Below are positions 36,157-49,150 of a stretch of 64,000 nt of DNA, in pieces. Each line of letters opens with the position of its first letter. The stretch's first letter is position 1. The notes beneath the pieces are model-generated. The model searched no databases and was not told the DNA's origin. It saw only the letters and a list, made by a program, of their open reading frames with translations. A program made the translations under genes and the position numbers. The DNA comes from Anarhynchus alexandrinus (lineage: Eukaryota; Chordata; Aves; Charadriiformes; Charadriidae). The stretch lies in assembly GCA_008711295.1 (NCBI GenBank), contig VUYV01000102.1, positions 1,983,541-2,047,540 on the forward strand, given 5' to 3'.

Positions 36157-38982
36157 TTTCAAGAAGCCTGGAGTAATTCCAGCTGTAAGAGTTGGGTGGA
36201 CGTAATTTTCTGTGCTGGTCTGGATCACACGATAGGGGAAAAATATCCTATGAATATTAACAACAGTGTTTCTTTAACCTGTTCAAAGGCAAGTAGCAGC
36301 CATGAAAATAAAGACAGACAGAAGAAAAATGTCTTATTGGATAAGACTTATATCCTGCACAAGTGAAAGTTTATCATAGTTTTTTTACATTTGGTAAAGG
36401 ATCAAATAAAGAATAAATGTAAGTATAAGGCATTTGATTTGGTTATATAGACATTGAATGGATAAATATACCAAATTTCTATTTTAAAAAACAAAATAAA
36501 GATGCTATATGTTGACATAAAAGCCATTAGTCTGCATATGAAGTCCACTAAATCTGAGAAAGTTTGAACAGTGTCTTGAAAACAGAAAATATGTTACCTT
36601 TTCTGAATTTCAAATTTCTGAATTTCAATTTATTTATGTGTGAGAGCTCATGAGTATTTTTTGCAGCTCTTGGTGTTAAAATAAAATGAATTTAAATTTT
36701 TGATATTAATGAACACAAAAAGAAGAATATTATAGTCTCAAAAAGTAAAAGCGATAACAAAAACGTGAAACTTAAAAAAACCCTCAATGTATTCATTGTA
36801 AATATGTCCATATATAGTTGGAAAATTTCCAAAGGATGCATGGACACTTCTCGTTCAAAGGCCACACTGCTCAGTCATTTTGGTTTGGTTTTTTTATCAT
36901 TCTTTCTTACATCTGTGGTACATTGGAGAAGACCTTCATGTATTTTAGCAGAATAACCTGCACTGCTACATGGATATATAATACTGGATAAATATTATGT
37001 GACTAAAATACAACGCTGCTCTTTCAAACTCAAGGCATAAAATAATATCCACAAAGGACACTGAAAATATGTAACAGTTTTGGAAAATTCTCTATAATCC
37101 TTAAACTATTTAGATTGATGCCCTTTCGTTTTGTCAAAGATATTCAATTGATCTTCCAGCATGGCTGCATTTAACTTCCTCTGCAATTGTCTCGCTTCTG
37201 AGCTCCTTACAAGCTTTGTTAAAGTCCTTATGCTTAGGTCCTTTGTAACTTCCAAAGTAGAGAACAATAAATATAGGTAAAAGTCCACCTGATTGTGACA
37301 AAATAAACCATCATTGTTGACTTGGCAAGTCTTCATAAAAAATTCTCCTTAATCCCTTTTACTATGTGATTCGATGAACAACAAAACACCTCACACTATA
37401 AATATTAAGACACTGCTACTGGTGTTTATATTTAGCATAGCATCCACTAGCATGAATATATCTCAGAAAATACAGTTACCTTTTGGGTTTTAAAATTATC
37501 ATGTATATACACACTTACATTCTGGAAAATGATAATTCTTTAAGAAAGAGGTGTTCTATCTAATACATCTAATTCCATTTTCAAATGGAAGCCAAATATG
37601 TACCATTTGCTTTTCAGGAAACTTTTCAGGAAAAGGAGTAAAATAGACATTTTGCTTTGGTGACTAGCAGAGGATAGAAAAACACATCTTACTCAAGGCA
37701 AATTTGACTTCTGTTTGTCATTTATTCATCACAATTTCATTTTTATTCTTATTGGTCTTAGTGTATTTCCTCAATTTATATTCAGAATTAGTTTCATCTG
37801 GAATTTAGAGAGACTACTTATATATGTACATGTATAAATAGTGTGTAAACATGTATGTGTTAAAAACACCTAAAACTGCTTCTGCTGCACCCGTGTAAAC
37901 CAGAAATGCAACTTAAGCAGTTTAGTTCTTCCATTGATTTCAGTAGAACAGATCAAGAATTTGTATCTAGAGGGTAATTATAATTTATTATGTTTTTTAA
38001 GTAATAGGCTATGCTCCATGCTCCCAGAACTCTTCCTAATTATAATTAGTGAGGACTACAGTGAAAAGAGTTTGCATAGTTTTCCAAAAACTTGCTCACT
38101 GCCTAGAAAAAAACTTAATAATGAAAGTGATGTTCAGGAAGTGCTATAGAGCAAAATACAACTAGAAAGAAAATTTTAAATGTGATTGTGGCAATTGCAT
38201 TTCAAATCCCAGTGTGGATAAAACTACAGATTAGAATATAAGAAAGAAAACTTTCATAACTTGAGGGTATGTTATAGTTTTAACATTAATACATCACTGG
38301 AATGATTGAAGTTTCAGAGGCATAAAACTTACTATGGCTTGAAGTTAGTTTCCTCCACTTGCCATCCACATCTTTCGCTTTAGCACTAAAACAGAACCAA
38401 AGGACAGGTATTTCTCATGATCCTATTCTCTGGGTCTACAGCCAAAGCACTCTTTTCTCTTGTGGAGTAAGACACTTTGGAGCAATTGTCCTCAGCAACA
38501 GAATATGTCCTCTTATGGCATTGTGAAAGCCATAACCTGTCTCAAGCACAAATTTCAACAGGCTCTGCTGAAATCTTTATAATGCAGCCATCCTTGCCAA
38601 TTGTACAAGTGTTCATTCTGTAAAAATAGTTTCCCTGACATTTGATATAATGTAATGGGTACAGAATGGTACGTTTTAAACAGTAGTTAAACACAGATCA
38701 TTATCTTCAAAATATATACCGTACAGAAGAATGCCTGTGAGTCAACAATGTAATTTGATGCTGTGATCATATTGCAATGACTCAAACCAGGACAACACCA
38801 TAGAGGGAAATGCAGCTGTCCAGATCACCGTACCTGACAGACACATATATGTCCAACCAAAACTGATTTTGCAGCTTTGATCTCAAGGTGAGCACCTGTT
38901 TAAAATCGGGGTATTCATGAATGAAAGAGGAGGAATACTTAAAATAGCTGTCAATGCAGTCACCTGATTATTTAATGCAAAA

Positions 38983-39022
38983 TTCACAGGAAATATATTT
39001 CACAGGAAATATTCACAGGAAA
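38983..39022. repeat. Three-copy short tandem repeat
   Basis: TTCACAGGAAA starts at 38983, 38999 and 39012, each copy followed by an A/T-rich linker of slightly different length. Confidence 0.8.
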
Positions 39023-41740
39023 ATAATGTTAAAAAACCTACAGAACCTAGTGCCAAAAATTAATAGGTCTTCAGAAAGCGTTTAATTTGTCATTCTAACA
39101 ATTCAAGCAGTCCCCCATGTGGATCCTTTGTTTGAGATATGCAGTGACTTTTAAACATTGTCTTTACTAAATTAGTATTTTCAATGAAGACAATGTGTTA
39201 CTGCCATATGACACAACTACTACACTACATGAACTCTTCTTTGGGACATTTCTTTTACCTATTGGACAGGTAGTATTTCTTCATATCTGCTGTATCCTGA
39301 CTGAGGTCAAAAGAAAGGCACTCTAGACAAAGGAAGCCAGGTTGTCTTGGTTTTTGGTACTGTCAACATGATGCTAAAAAAAAAGAGTATTAAGTAATAA
39401 AGAAGAGGAGAAAATTAAATATAAAGCATAAATTACTTTCTTTTAGCCCTAATAGATATTTAGTATAAGCTACAATAACTTTTACAACAAATGCAGGAAG
39501 AGAAATATTACCTAAATTAATCAACTGTGAATGCATGTATAAATGCAAACAGAATAATTTTGAAATGCTATGGCAAGTGGTATTTTTGGGGGATACACTG
39601 GAGACAAAGAGGTACAATACTTAATCTATACTCCAACTACCCGTAAAGAAAAGTTTTGACCCCCATTTCCTTCTCTCATCAGTGTGAAAAGGGAACCATT
39701 GATTTCTGCCAACTGACAAGCAGTCAAGCATACAAAACAAGTAGCAGACCAACCCATACAGTAATTCCTGTTAATTCTCTCCCCAGGGTTTGTTCTGTAA
39801 GGGAAACATTGATTTTAACATGCTTAGGTGGATTTTCCAAAATGATACCTTTTTAATAACCTTTTCCTTCCCAGAATTCTTGGAATGAGATACCAGAAGC
39901 AAAAAAACACATGAAACTTGGTAAAAAAAATCAAACCTCTTGTGTTTCCTAGGAACAGTTCTACCTACTGATATTTTGGGGATTTTTTGTTTGTTTGTTT
40001 CATGTCATTTATGCTAAATCCGTTCCATAAAGTTGCTTAGTCTGTGTTTGTTGATAGGAGATTGATTAAGTGCAATGAAAACCTAACTTGTTTTCTTCAT
40101 TTAACAGCAATAAGTCTCTATTTGTTTCCCCTCTATTAAACAAACAAAACAAAAAAACACAACCCCAACAAAACCTGTTTTGATAAAGAAAATAGGAAAA
40201 AAATACAAGGGAAAAATAAGGACTATGAGGCTGTCATCACAGTTTAGAAAGGAAGTGCTGAATTCCAGACCTCAGCTCCATTGCTAAACATGATTGGCAC
40301 CACCCAAAAGGGTAAGACATCCTTTCTGAAATTAAGCTGAAGGAGTTCTACCCTCTCATCCTCTTCTTTCTAGACTTCCTAGTATTAACCAGATTATGGA
40401 TTGGACACTTGTAATTTCTGCTGCCCTCAGTGTGAATGCGCAGTAGATGAAGTGACTTGGACATCTCAGCAGTCTCTCCCCCTCTGCTCTCCCTGCCATG
40501 TACCAGCTGCGCTATTCTGTTCAGGTGAAGAACGGAAGATGTAGTATTTGGTGACTGGCTACTGCTAATGATTTGTTCATCCTTGGAAGCTCTGCAAAGA
40601 GAATGACTAAAGTAAATAAATGAAATACTGCGAGTCCACAGTGTGTTTTGTGGGAGAATCTAGATAGCCATATTAATTAACTTTATGTCTGTCTCTTATA
40701 AATTGTCTTGGAATATACATTTTTCATTAATGAGATTTTCCCCTGTCTCTCCCTGAAGAAATGGGAACCCTTCCCTCAGTTACAATAAGATAAATATCCT
40801 GTATCTGTTCTGCAGACAGTCTACCAAGATCTTTTTGCCATTACTTAAATTTTGATCACTGCGAGAGTGAAATGCAATGTGGGTTGGGTTTGTTTTTTGC
40901 TTGCTTGGTTTGCTTTTGGGTGTGTTTTTTTATGGTAAAGGTTTGGGTAGGAAGAGGGAGGAGACAGGAGTAATTAATCATGCAAAGATAATTTTAGGAA
41001 CATAATGTATGAAAAAATTTTTAATCCTTCTCAAATCTTTCTTACTATGTTATTTCTCCTTCTCCCCTAAAAGAGTGAATTTGAGGTTGGGATTCTGTAA
41101 AAGCCCTTTCTCTACTTCCTGAACAATCACTGTACTGATTTCTGACCTCTTCCATGTACAACTTCATATATTTTTGACATAAAAAGGAATAACTTGGCTA
41201 ATTCTAGTGATTTTCAATGCTACCCTCCTTCACTGTATAAAGAAGAAAAAGAAGACAAACAACACTCATACATAATTTTTATGTATTTATCTATATATTT
41301 ATTTTAAGACTGGTCTTTATAATTCATAATTGTATTTTATTTCTTTTTTTTCCCTTGTGAAAAGATATATTTGAGGATTTTTACCTCCAAATTAATAAAA
41401 GTAAAACTATATCAAAATCGATGTTGTTCCAAATTTGCTCTAAAAACAGAATGCAAACCTTTCACTATAGATCAGTCTATAATACAGTTTTTTTAAAAAA
41501 AAATTAACAAGACCACTAACAGAAAATAATCAACCCTTGAGACTTGAAGATAGCGATACCAAAAGGTTGTTTTCTGTCTTAAAAACCCTGGTACTTTAAA
41601 CTTCAAGTGTATAAACTAGTAACCAAGCAATACATTTAGGTGACCATTACTCTGTGACCAATGTCAAATGTTTTTAATTAAGTAGTGGGGTATGCTTAAG
41701 AAAGCCTGCTGGGCACAGAGGTGTGATGTCAAAGAGCTCT

Positions 41741-41799
41741 CTTCCTTTGCCACTTCTGTTAGGCAGAGTCAGAATTAGTAAAATCAATGGCAAAGGAAG
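41741..41799. repeat. Inverted repeat, 12-bp perfect arms
   Basis: CTTCCTTTGCCA (41741-41752) and TGGCAAAGGAAG (41788-41799) are exact reverse complements with a 35-base spacer. There is no associated element or open frame. Confidence 0.85.
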
Positions 41800-42539
41800 A
41801 AGAAAACCAAACCCTTTCCTCTACAGCAGAGTTCAATCTGTTTATAGAGGAACTAGGTGGTAATGTTAGAATGGACATTTTTTTAAAAATGCCAACAGTA
41901 AACACTGCAAATGGTGATAAAATAAAAGGTCAGCAATGCTTATAATCTTATACTATACTGAAATATATTTTTCTTTTTAATCAATAATTTAGTCGAATGA
42001 AAATCATAGAAAAGTGACAAAAATGCAAAATCCCACTTGAAAGTTATTGAAGTTCTGCATTCAACACATATGACCAAACAGGAACACACTAGCATCCTCA
42101 TTACAGAAATACTGTGGCACTCCAAAAGATTACTCCTTACATCAGCGATATCCTGTGTGAAGTTCAAAAAATATCTTTATTTGCTTTGGCACCTTGAAGA
42201 CAAAGGAGAAGCTTAGGTAATTCTGGCTACTTGCACCCATGGCGTGCTTATCAATTGAAATTAAACAGGACATATGTTAACAAATGAGAAAGTAGGAGAC
42301 AGTATCAGGAAGTAGACATTAACCCTGTCCTCCTATACTTAATTCTATTGTATCTCCTTTGTCATACGTGTTACACCTACTCAGACATCAAAAGCCTGTA
42401 TAGAAGTTGTTGTAGGAAATGTTAAGTTATACACTGGCCACCATTTTGCTTTCCTAGTAAAAGATACGAATTTCTAGGTTAAGGAGGAGTTTAGTTCACT
42501 GTTGTACACTGAGCAAGTGCCCTGAAGAAAGGTTACTCA

Positions 42540-42990
42540 CTCCAACTTGTCTCCTCAGGCTGCCTCTGGGTTAGAGTGCTGACCTCCCCAGGGGCAGCGG
42601 ATCAGCGTGGTGGTGGGGAAACGGTGTGGTGGGGCGAGCACCCAGGGAACAACCACCCTGCTTAACAACGTTCACTGTGTCAGCCGAGAACACTCCAGGG
42701 CACATCGGCAGTCCAAGCTGAACCTGTCCCTCTCCCCCTCTCCTGACACTGGGCCTGAAACAAAAGAAAAAGCAAAGAAAAGAAAGGAAAAGGGAAGGGG
42801 GAATGGGGAAGGGGGAGAGCAGGCAAGCTCTGTTTTACTGCTCATTCATTCCTCTGCATTCAATCACTCCGACGCAGTAACTAGCTCAGCCCCAGGCTCC
42901 CCTTACACGCACAAAAGAAAAGCAATCCCATTCAGAAGGAGACCATGAGTTATTGATCTCATGCTGAACGTTACGTTCGGTTCAGCAGCA
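42540..42990. other. GC-richer block with polypurine tract
   Basis: This is the second clearly GC-richer block of the window. It carries scattered CpGs, a nearly pure polypurine tract (42775-42819, one T at 42804) and a hairpin at 42962-42987 (TGCTGAAC and GTTCAGCA, 10-nt loop). An open frame at 42607-42948 (113 codons, plus strand) reads mostly low-complexity Lys/Glu/Gly across the purine tract and is probably not coding. A regulatory element or an old repeat is possible. Confidence 0.35.
42962..42987. repeat. 8-bp-arm hairpin with CpG-containing loop
   Basis: TGCTGAAC (42962-42969) and GTTCAGCA (42980-42987) are exact reverse complements. The spacer together with the arm end also forms a nested GAACGT/ACGTTC palindrome at 42966-42978. 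Confidence 0.8.
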
Positions 42991-45900
42991 CTGTCAGCTG
43001 CCTCACACGGAAAGCTTATGTTTCCCACCAACTCTGTTGAATGATACTCAGCTTTTTGAAAATGAAGTGTTGGGAGCTAGGGGTCAAGGGCAGACCCATC
43101 TCAGCTTTCATCCTGGGGCTTCAGGACACATTCTGGGTCACGATGAAGGGTAAGCCTTCTAGGCATTAGTTGTACAAGTTCTGCGGATCTTGTTCACCAG
43201 AGGGGCAGGAAATTCATGGTTGCTTCACTTTCTAATTCAGACATTAGAAAATGAGCCATAAAGCCATCGTTTGTTAATGTACATTAGATTTATTTTACCC
43301 ATTCAAATTAATGAACAAAGTTTTTTGCTAACACGCTTTATAGTTCATTTATTTAGCTTAATATCCTAATCTTCAGGAATATGCTGAGATTTATTTTTAA
43401 TCGTTGACGAGATTAAAGTCAAAACTTAAATGAAAAATTTATTTCTTATAACTTGTTTCACTCTCAGAAGTACCTACAACCTTCCTTTACATGTACTAAT
43501 AATTATGCATCTAATTACCCATGCGTAGACAACTTGTAGTCTGTATAACTACTTGACAGAAAGCAACAGGGATATTAGGTTAGTTATTGTCAGCATAATC
43601 CAAACCCAGAACATTCACTCCATATCAAGACCGTATTAAGGTCTTGCTTAAAAACTTAAGACATATAATACTTGGTCATTGTGTCTTTATGAGAGTTCCA
43701 CATACTAGAAGTCTAATTATAGCATGAGGGCATGATGTGGCATGCGTAATAAAATTACTCAGTAAAAGCCAGAATTATTTTTTTTCCTTTCATAAATATT
43801 CTTTTCCAGAGGTCTTTTCTTAAGAGAAGGACTGAGTAGGCATCAAAAACAAGGAAGAGCTGGATGAATATAGACACTTCAGAGGAATAAAATTAACTCA
43901 CAGAAAAACAAAGAAAAACCCCCAGTGAAAGTAGGAGTGCATATTTAACAGGAACCCAGAGCTGGGATACTTATGGAAACTCCCTTACAATCTTTGTGTC
44001 TTTACTTCAATGCAAATTCATTCTGTCTGAGTAATAACTACCGTGATACTGTCATTCCACAGTCATGTTCATGTAGTCAGTCACACTCTCCTGAAACAAA
44101 ACATCAGAAATGAGACATATGATAATTCCATCAACTCAAACTTAAAAATTAGAAGTAGAATGATATACTGACTATGTATAACTATAATGTTTGCTGTAAA
44201 TTTAGTTCTTTATTCTTCTTAAAGCACCCTCAATCGTACCAATGTTTTTATTCATTTAAAAAAAAAATAAATCACTGAACATATTATGCAAACTGGTTCA
44301 ATTTTTGTGTTGATATTGAAGTACACGCTCTTTTCACAGAATATTATTGATTCACCATTCTCTGCATTTGATTGGTCCTCTGAATTATATAATATTAATT
44401 TTGTCTATGATTAGATAACTGAAACTTTTCAAATGGGAAAATGAATTTTGAAGTTCTTCCTGACTAAAATACTTCTAGTGTGAGTCAGGACATGCATTCT
44501 AAAGACAAGCATCATGAAATTTTATGTACAGACAAATAGGAAAAAACAATAAATCACTAAACAGAGTAAATGAAATACCTTGATTTTACTAATGAAAATT
44601 ATAATGAAGATTTCTAAAAATTGGCTTGACTTTTTCCTCATATGGAGATTTCTTTACCATTTCCATCTGATGACTCTAAGGTAAATACAGAGAAACATAA
44701 AGTGTTAATGGTTTGACATGGAAATGCTTTTGCTATATATCAAATATGACACTCTCTCAGCTCTTAACCATAGCTATATTACATGAATGTAATTATTTGA
44801 AGGTAATTATTCTAAGTGAAAACAAGGAAATTATTTTAGTGCTGCCTCTTCCTTCTCACACCATTTTGTTGTCTTTTCTTCAACCCCTTTTTTCTAGTCT
44901 TTGTTCAAATGAAGAATTCTAGTCACTTAGGAGAAAGATTCTCCTTTTTCTTCTTACTTGGACCCTCAAGGTCTGATGAGAACAGATTGGTATTAAAATA
45001 ACATAAAGACTATATTCGCATTCACTGCAAATGGCTGACCAAGGATTTTCAAACATTTTATCTCCACTTTTACTTAAATACATGTCAAATAACACAAATG
45101 CCTATTCTATTTTCTATTACTGAATTCCTGAGAGGAAGATAGTTCAGACGGAAGGGAAAAAAACACCAAACCTATATTGCACTCTGATTCTGTACTCAAT
45201 ATCCTGTAATCCTGTGGAACTGGAGACATAGACAGATGAGTGAATTTGTAGTCTACTACATGGATCTGTTAACACGTCATTATATTAGCTTTAAAACTTA
45301 CTCTTCTTACACAAGAACTCCAGTAGCATTGTGTTAACACTAGTAGCTGAAAGACTAGCATGAATAACATTAATCAGTATGTGTTATGAATACAACAAAA
45401 GTTGCAGTGGTAATTTGCTTGCTGATTTTTGGCCAGTGTGCCACAAAATTGAAAAAAAAAAAATTAAATATAAACTTATCTGATTTATATCTCCTATTCT
45501 TCTATTATAAATGTTGAAATTATAATAATTTAGTTGTTGCGTCACATGTTTCAGGGTGCACATTTTTTCATACTTCCTTCATCTACAGCTACGGTTCACA
45601 CATGATTTAACCCATCTAGTCTCTTCATCATACTGATTTTAGTAAATTTTGACAAAATGCTTGAGAAAAATCACATGGTCATTGATTTATGTGCAATGTG
45701 TAAAAACTTTTCTGGGGAAACAGGGGTCAAATTCCATCTAACCTCAGTCCACAATCTAGGCTTTATTTCAGAGAAATATTATTAGTCAACAAGTGCTGGG
45801 AAGTCAGAGAAGACTTCAGTTTGTCTAGAATGATTCCTAAATCCCATACAAAATCAGTGAAGAGAAGTCATAGCTACCTTCAGTTTGTGTAGAAGTATGC

Positions 45901-46519
45901 TTCCATTGACATAAAGGAAATCAACAGAAAACGCTAAAAAGCTAATATCCCACCTCCTGCACCTAACATTTCCATGCGATTCAGTGTTTCTTGTCTCCTG
46001 AGCATCTCTGCCTGTCCATAAACTATCTGATGAGGCATGAGATTTCCAGCTAGAGCACAGAACCTTACAGTAAAACTGAGAAACTATTGTCGATACAGAT
46101 TGTGCAGATGGAAGACTTCCTAAAGTCAAACTTATAACGCATATAAACAGGCAGAAGCTAAAGTTTAATCTGAAATGCATTGTAGTCTAAAAATTAATCT
46201 AAACTTAGTAGGACAAATTCTTGTCTTAAAATAACAAACCAAACAAAAATATTAAGATTAAATTAAAGCACGCAAGTCCCAGATTACACACTAAACAGTG
46301 GGGTAGAACAATTTTTTTGATAGTTAATTTTGGTTTTTCTCCCCATAATTATTCTGAGCCTTAACTCTGATCTGAACAAAAAGTCAGGAGGTTTGATTAA
46401 CCACTGGCTTTCCTCTGACCATAATTATGGTTCAATTTAGGAAATACGCCTTTTTTTTTCTCCCCAATTCATGGCCGTAGTTGCTTTTCTACAGTTAATC
46501 ACTTCTTTGCTCTGTATTT
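42991..46519. other. AT-rich non-coding DNA
   Basis: I see nothing recognisable apart from A/T homopolymers. Confidence 0.65.
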
Positions 46520-46720
46520 GAATTTTTCTTTGTATAAAGACAATCTGTTTGAGTTGCCTGTCAGCTACTACTCTCTTTAACCTCAGACCATGACCTCTTG
46601 TTTTGCAGCTAGTTACTATCTGTGCTGCTTGCTGGTATCAATTTGTTTCCGCTTTATTCAGGATCAGTCATCTGGGCTCTTGATCTCTTACCATGCCCTC
46701 ACTGGCAAACATCTTTCAGT
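46520..46720 (-). pseudogene. Possible ancient LINE ORF2 C-terminal relic
   Basis: Read on the minus strand, 46572-46603 gives CKTRGHGLRLKR. This resembles the TRG(N/H)G..KL signature near the C-terminus of CR1/L3-type ORF2 proteins ([11 protein letters not shown] in the intact copy at 24317). Thirteen residues later comes VFIQR, at the position where CR1 has FFTLR. The conserved Trp of HWNRLP is not seen and the upstream frame has stops, so the match rests on two short motifs. It lies downstream, on the same strand, of the clearer relic at 48797-49150, which is the order expected for one old element. Chance resemblance is a real alternative. Confidence 0.35.
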
Positions 46721-48796
46721 ACCCCGTGAAGGGAAGAAAATACCAAACTTAAATGAAATGAAACTGTAGCAGGTAACAAAAACGTAATGACAATCCCCCC
46801 ACCTCTTTAGAGATGATTTAAGAACAGATAATGTTTATTCACAGATTGTCAGCTAATGTATGAATAACAGATCACTGTGGGATCAAATGACAGAGTTCTT
46901 AAATTTCAAGAGACAAATTTCAGCTGAAAGTAAGAGGTGCCAAATCAAACCCACCACCACTGCATATCTGCTTGCTATAAGAATATCGCATAAGCAAGAA
47001 ATGGAATTTAAACCCTAATATCTCACTACACAGAAATGGTCAGAAATTCTCTTCTCCTTTCAAACTTCATGGGAAGTATGATAAAACTGTGGGGAAATGT
47101 TTTGAAAAAAGAACAGCATGTGTTAAAATACTTAATTTGTATGATAAGGACTACACTAAATTGCAGTTAAAAACTATCTGAATGACCATGTTTGAACAAA
47201 GAAGAAAATTATTTATTTTAAGATATGGATTTTAGTGATATAATTTTGATTATTTGAGTAAAACTGTGTTTATTGTCTCTGATAGGTGTTTCTTATGATT
47301 CATTGGCATGTTATTTGTAAGAAGTCAACAGAAAAATAAATTACACTTTTTTTAATATTGTTGTCATAAACTTGAATTACACTTACCCAAAGAATTAACA
47401 AGACTGACACATTATCTTTTATTTGACCAATCATTGCTAAGCAACAACACTTGAATATTGAGTAATAAGCTTTAGATTTTAAGGAAAATAAAATAAATTT
47501 GTGAAAGAAAATAATTGTTTGCTGGCCTAGTCATAAAAAAATTAATTGAATGATTTACTATGAATATTTACTCAGTTCCAGTAACAGTCCTGCCTTGTCA
47601 GAATTCAGCAAGGGGAAATTATGTAGACTAATAGGATTTGACATACCTCATTGAATTCCCAATCCTCCTACTTCTTCCCCAGTCATCACAGTTAGACTGG
47701 ATCTTTCTAAACATTAGACAATACATGCTCTCCAGTTACTGGAATGCTACCTGATATACTCTTTTATTACTATATTCTGCAGAATTTTAACTGTCACAGA
47801 AACAAGAACTGACACATATAAAAATATTTTTGTCTCTATCATGCTACAGTCAATAGAATGCACTCATACAACTTAATGAATACCACATACTGTCTGTAGA
47901 GGAACAACAGTATTAGTTCAATTATATCATATCTTATTTTAAAACTCTGTTTATGCCTTTAATAAGATTTTTAGAATTTTTACTATGAATCAGATATTTC
48001 TACAAATCTAAACACAATAAGACTGACATACCAAGTTGTGAAGGATTCTGTACTAGTAATCTTGGTTTCTGAGAACGTAACCTTGCAGATATTATTAATG
48101 TCTCTTTTTCGAACATTCTGATATAGTAAACAGTAAGGCTCATCCAGTTCTCCCTTCTTCGCTGTCTTCCATTCACATATATATCCTCATATAATGGGCA
48201 CCCATAATTTATTAATCCATAGATTGAAATTCCATGGAAATTCTGGAATCTATTCCTAGGTAGATTTATGGTGGCCTTTTGCCTGGCGGAAGGAGGCAGT
48301 TTATGTGAATGGAGAGGAGATGTGCTGCATCACTTGCAATCAAGGCAAGACAATGAGCTCTTAATCTTTTTATTTTATTAACATAGATGTAGCAAAAGAC
48401 TCCAATCAGGACACTCATACAGAATCCCCTATTGCAGAATAAAATAAAGTTTAACTACATACTTTCTCTAAATTTATGTCATACTGTATAGCAAAGCTGA
48501 GAAATTGTGACTGGAACTTTTCAAATGAACGTGCAAGCTCAGAAATATTTGGGGAGCCACCTTTCATCCCACTTCAGATGCCAAGTTCCTATGTTTCCAT
48601 ATAAAAAGGAGAGCTGATTAGTAACCCTGGCCCAGTTTTTAGCTATTGCATAAAATCCCTTTCCTGTAGTTCTCATGCCAAAACACTGAGAGTGCCAGCA
48701 TAGAAATGGACTTTTGTATAATGACATATAAAATAGTTTCTGAAATCCACATTAATTATTTCCACAACTACCTCTTTGTTCATAGATTTAGTAAAT
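46721..48796. other. AT-rich non-coding DNA between two LINE-like relics
   Basis: No reverse-transcriptase motif (A, B or the Y/FxDD box) could be recognised in this interval, although the middle of a CR1-like ORF2 would be expected here if the flanking relics are one element. Confidence 0.5.
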
Positions 48797-49150
48797 ATAT
48801 ATTATTAAAAGAGATCAAGCAAATTAGTCATGTCTCTTATGAGTTATATGCCATTCTTTTAAATGGCTCATAATCCTATCTCATATGCTTCATTCAAACA
48901 ATTCTTCTATCTGCTGTATGCTTTTCAGGTCAGTAGTTTTGAATCTTTCATAGATCCTTTCTTAAACTTTTAGAGAGAAACACTTTTAGCCACCTCTGTT
49001 ATTTCATTAGCCTCAGTGAGTTATCAAAAATATCTGCCACTGAATTTTCTATTTCCCCAGACATGCCACAGAACAATTTATCTGAGCCTGGTGCTTTATC
49101 ATCCTTTAATCATTCTAATTTTGCAAACACTTTATATGATCTGGGACTCA
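48797..49150 (-). pseudogene. Ancient LINE reverse-transcriptase relic (CR1/L3-like)
   Basis: Translating the minus strand gives, in order, DKAPGSDKL (plus coordinates about 49075-49100), a stretch ending DIFDNSLRLMK, then a degraded WLKVFLSKSLRKD and NY.PE (around 48927-48941). After a frameshift, MTNLLDLF follows (around 48810-48833). These match the fixed order of conserved N-terminal RT-domain blocks of CR1/L2/L3-clade LINEs: K.PGPD, ..IF..S......W..A.V.PIFKKG, NYRPVSLTS and GRSC.TNL..FF. Several stops and at least one frameshift show it is long dead and much older than the CR1 copies at 8, 24 and 59 kb. No nucleotide-level resemblance to those copies is obvious. The exact boundaries are uncertain. 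Confidence 0.65.

Larger units (their letters stand above)
31211..42539. other. AT-rich non-coding DNA
   Basis: No convincing exon was found. Notable small items are homeodomain-type cores at 32249-32272, a single ambiguous base at 34415, a possible terminal-inverted-repeat pair at 34715-34993, and inverted repeats at 36091-36156, 37573-37590 and 41741-41799. There is also a three-copy short repeat at 38983-39022. A pyrimidine run ending in CAG just before 31380 resembles a splice acceptor, but the following frame matches nothing I know. Confidence 0.55.

Noticed and set aside
42607..42948. 113-codon plus-strand open frame in a GC-richer block
   Set aside because: It spans a polypurine tract and matches no family I know. 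It has no supporting splice or start context.
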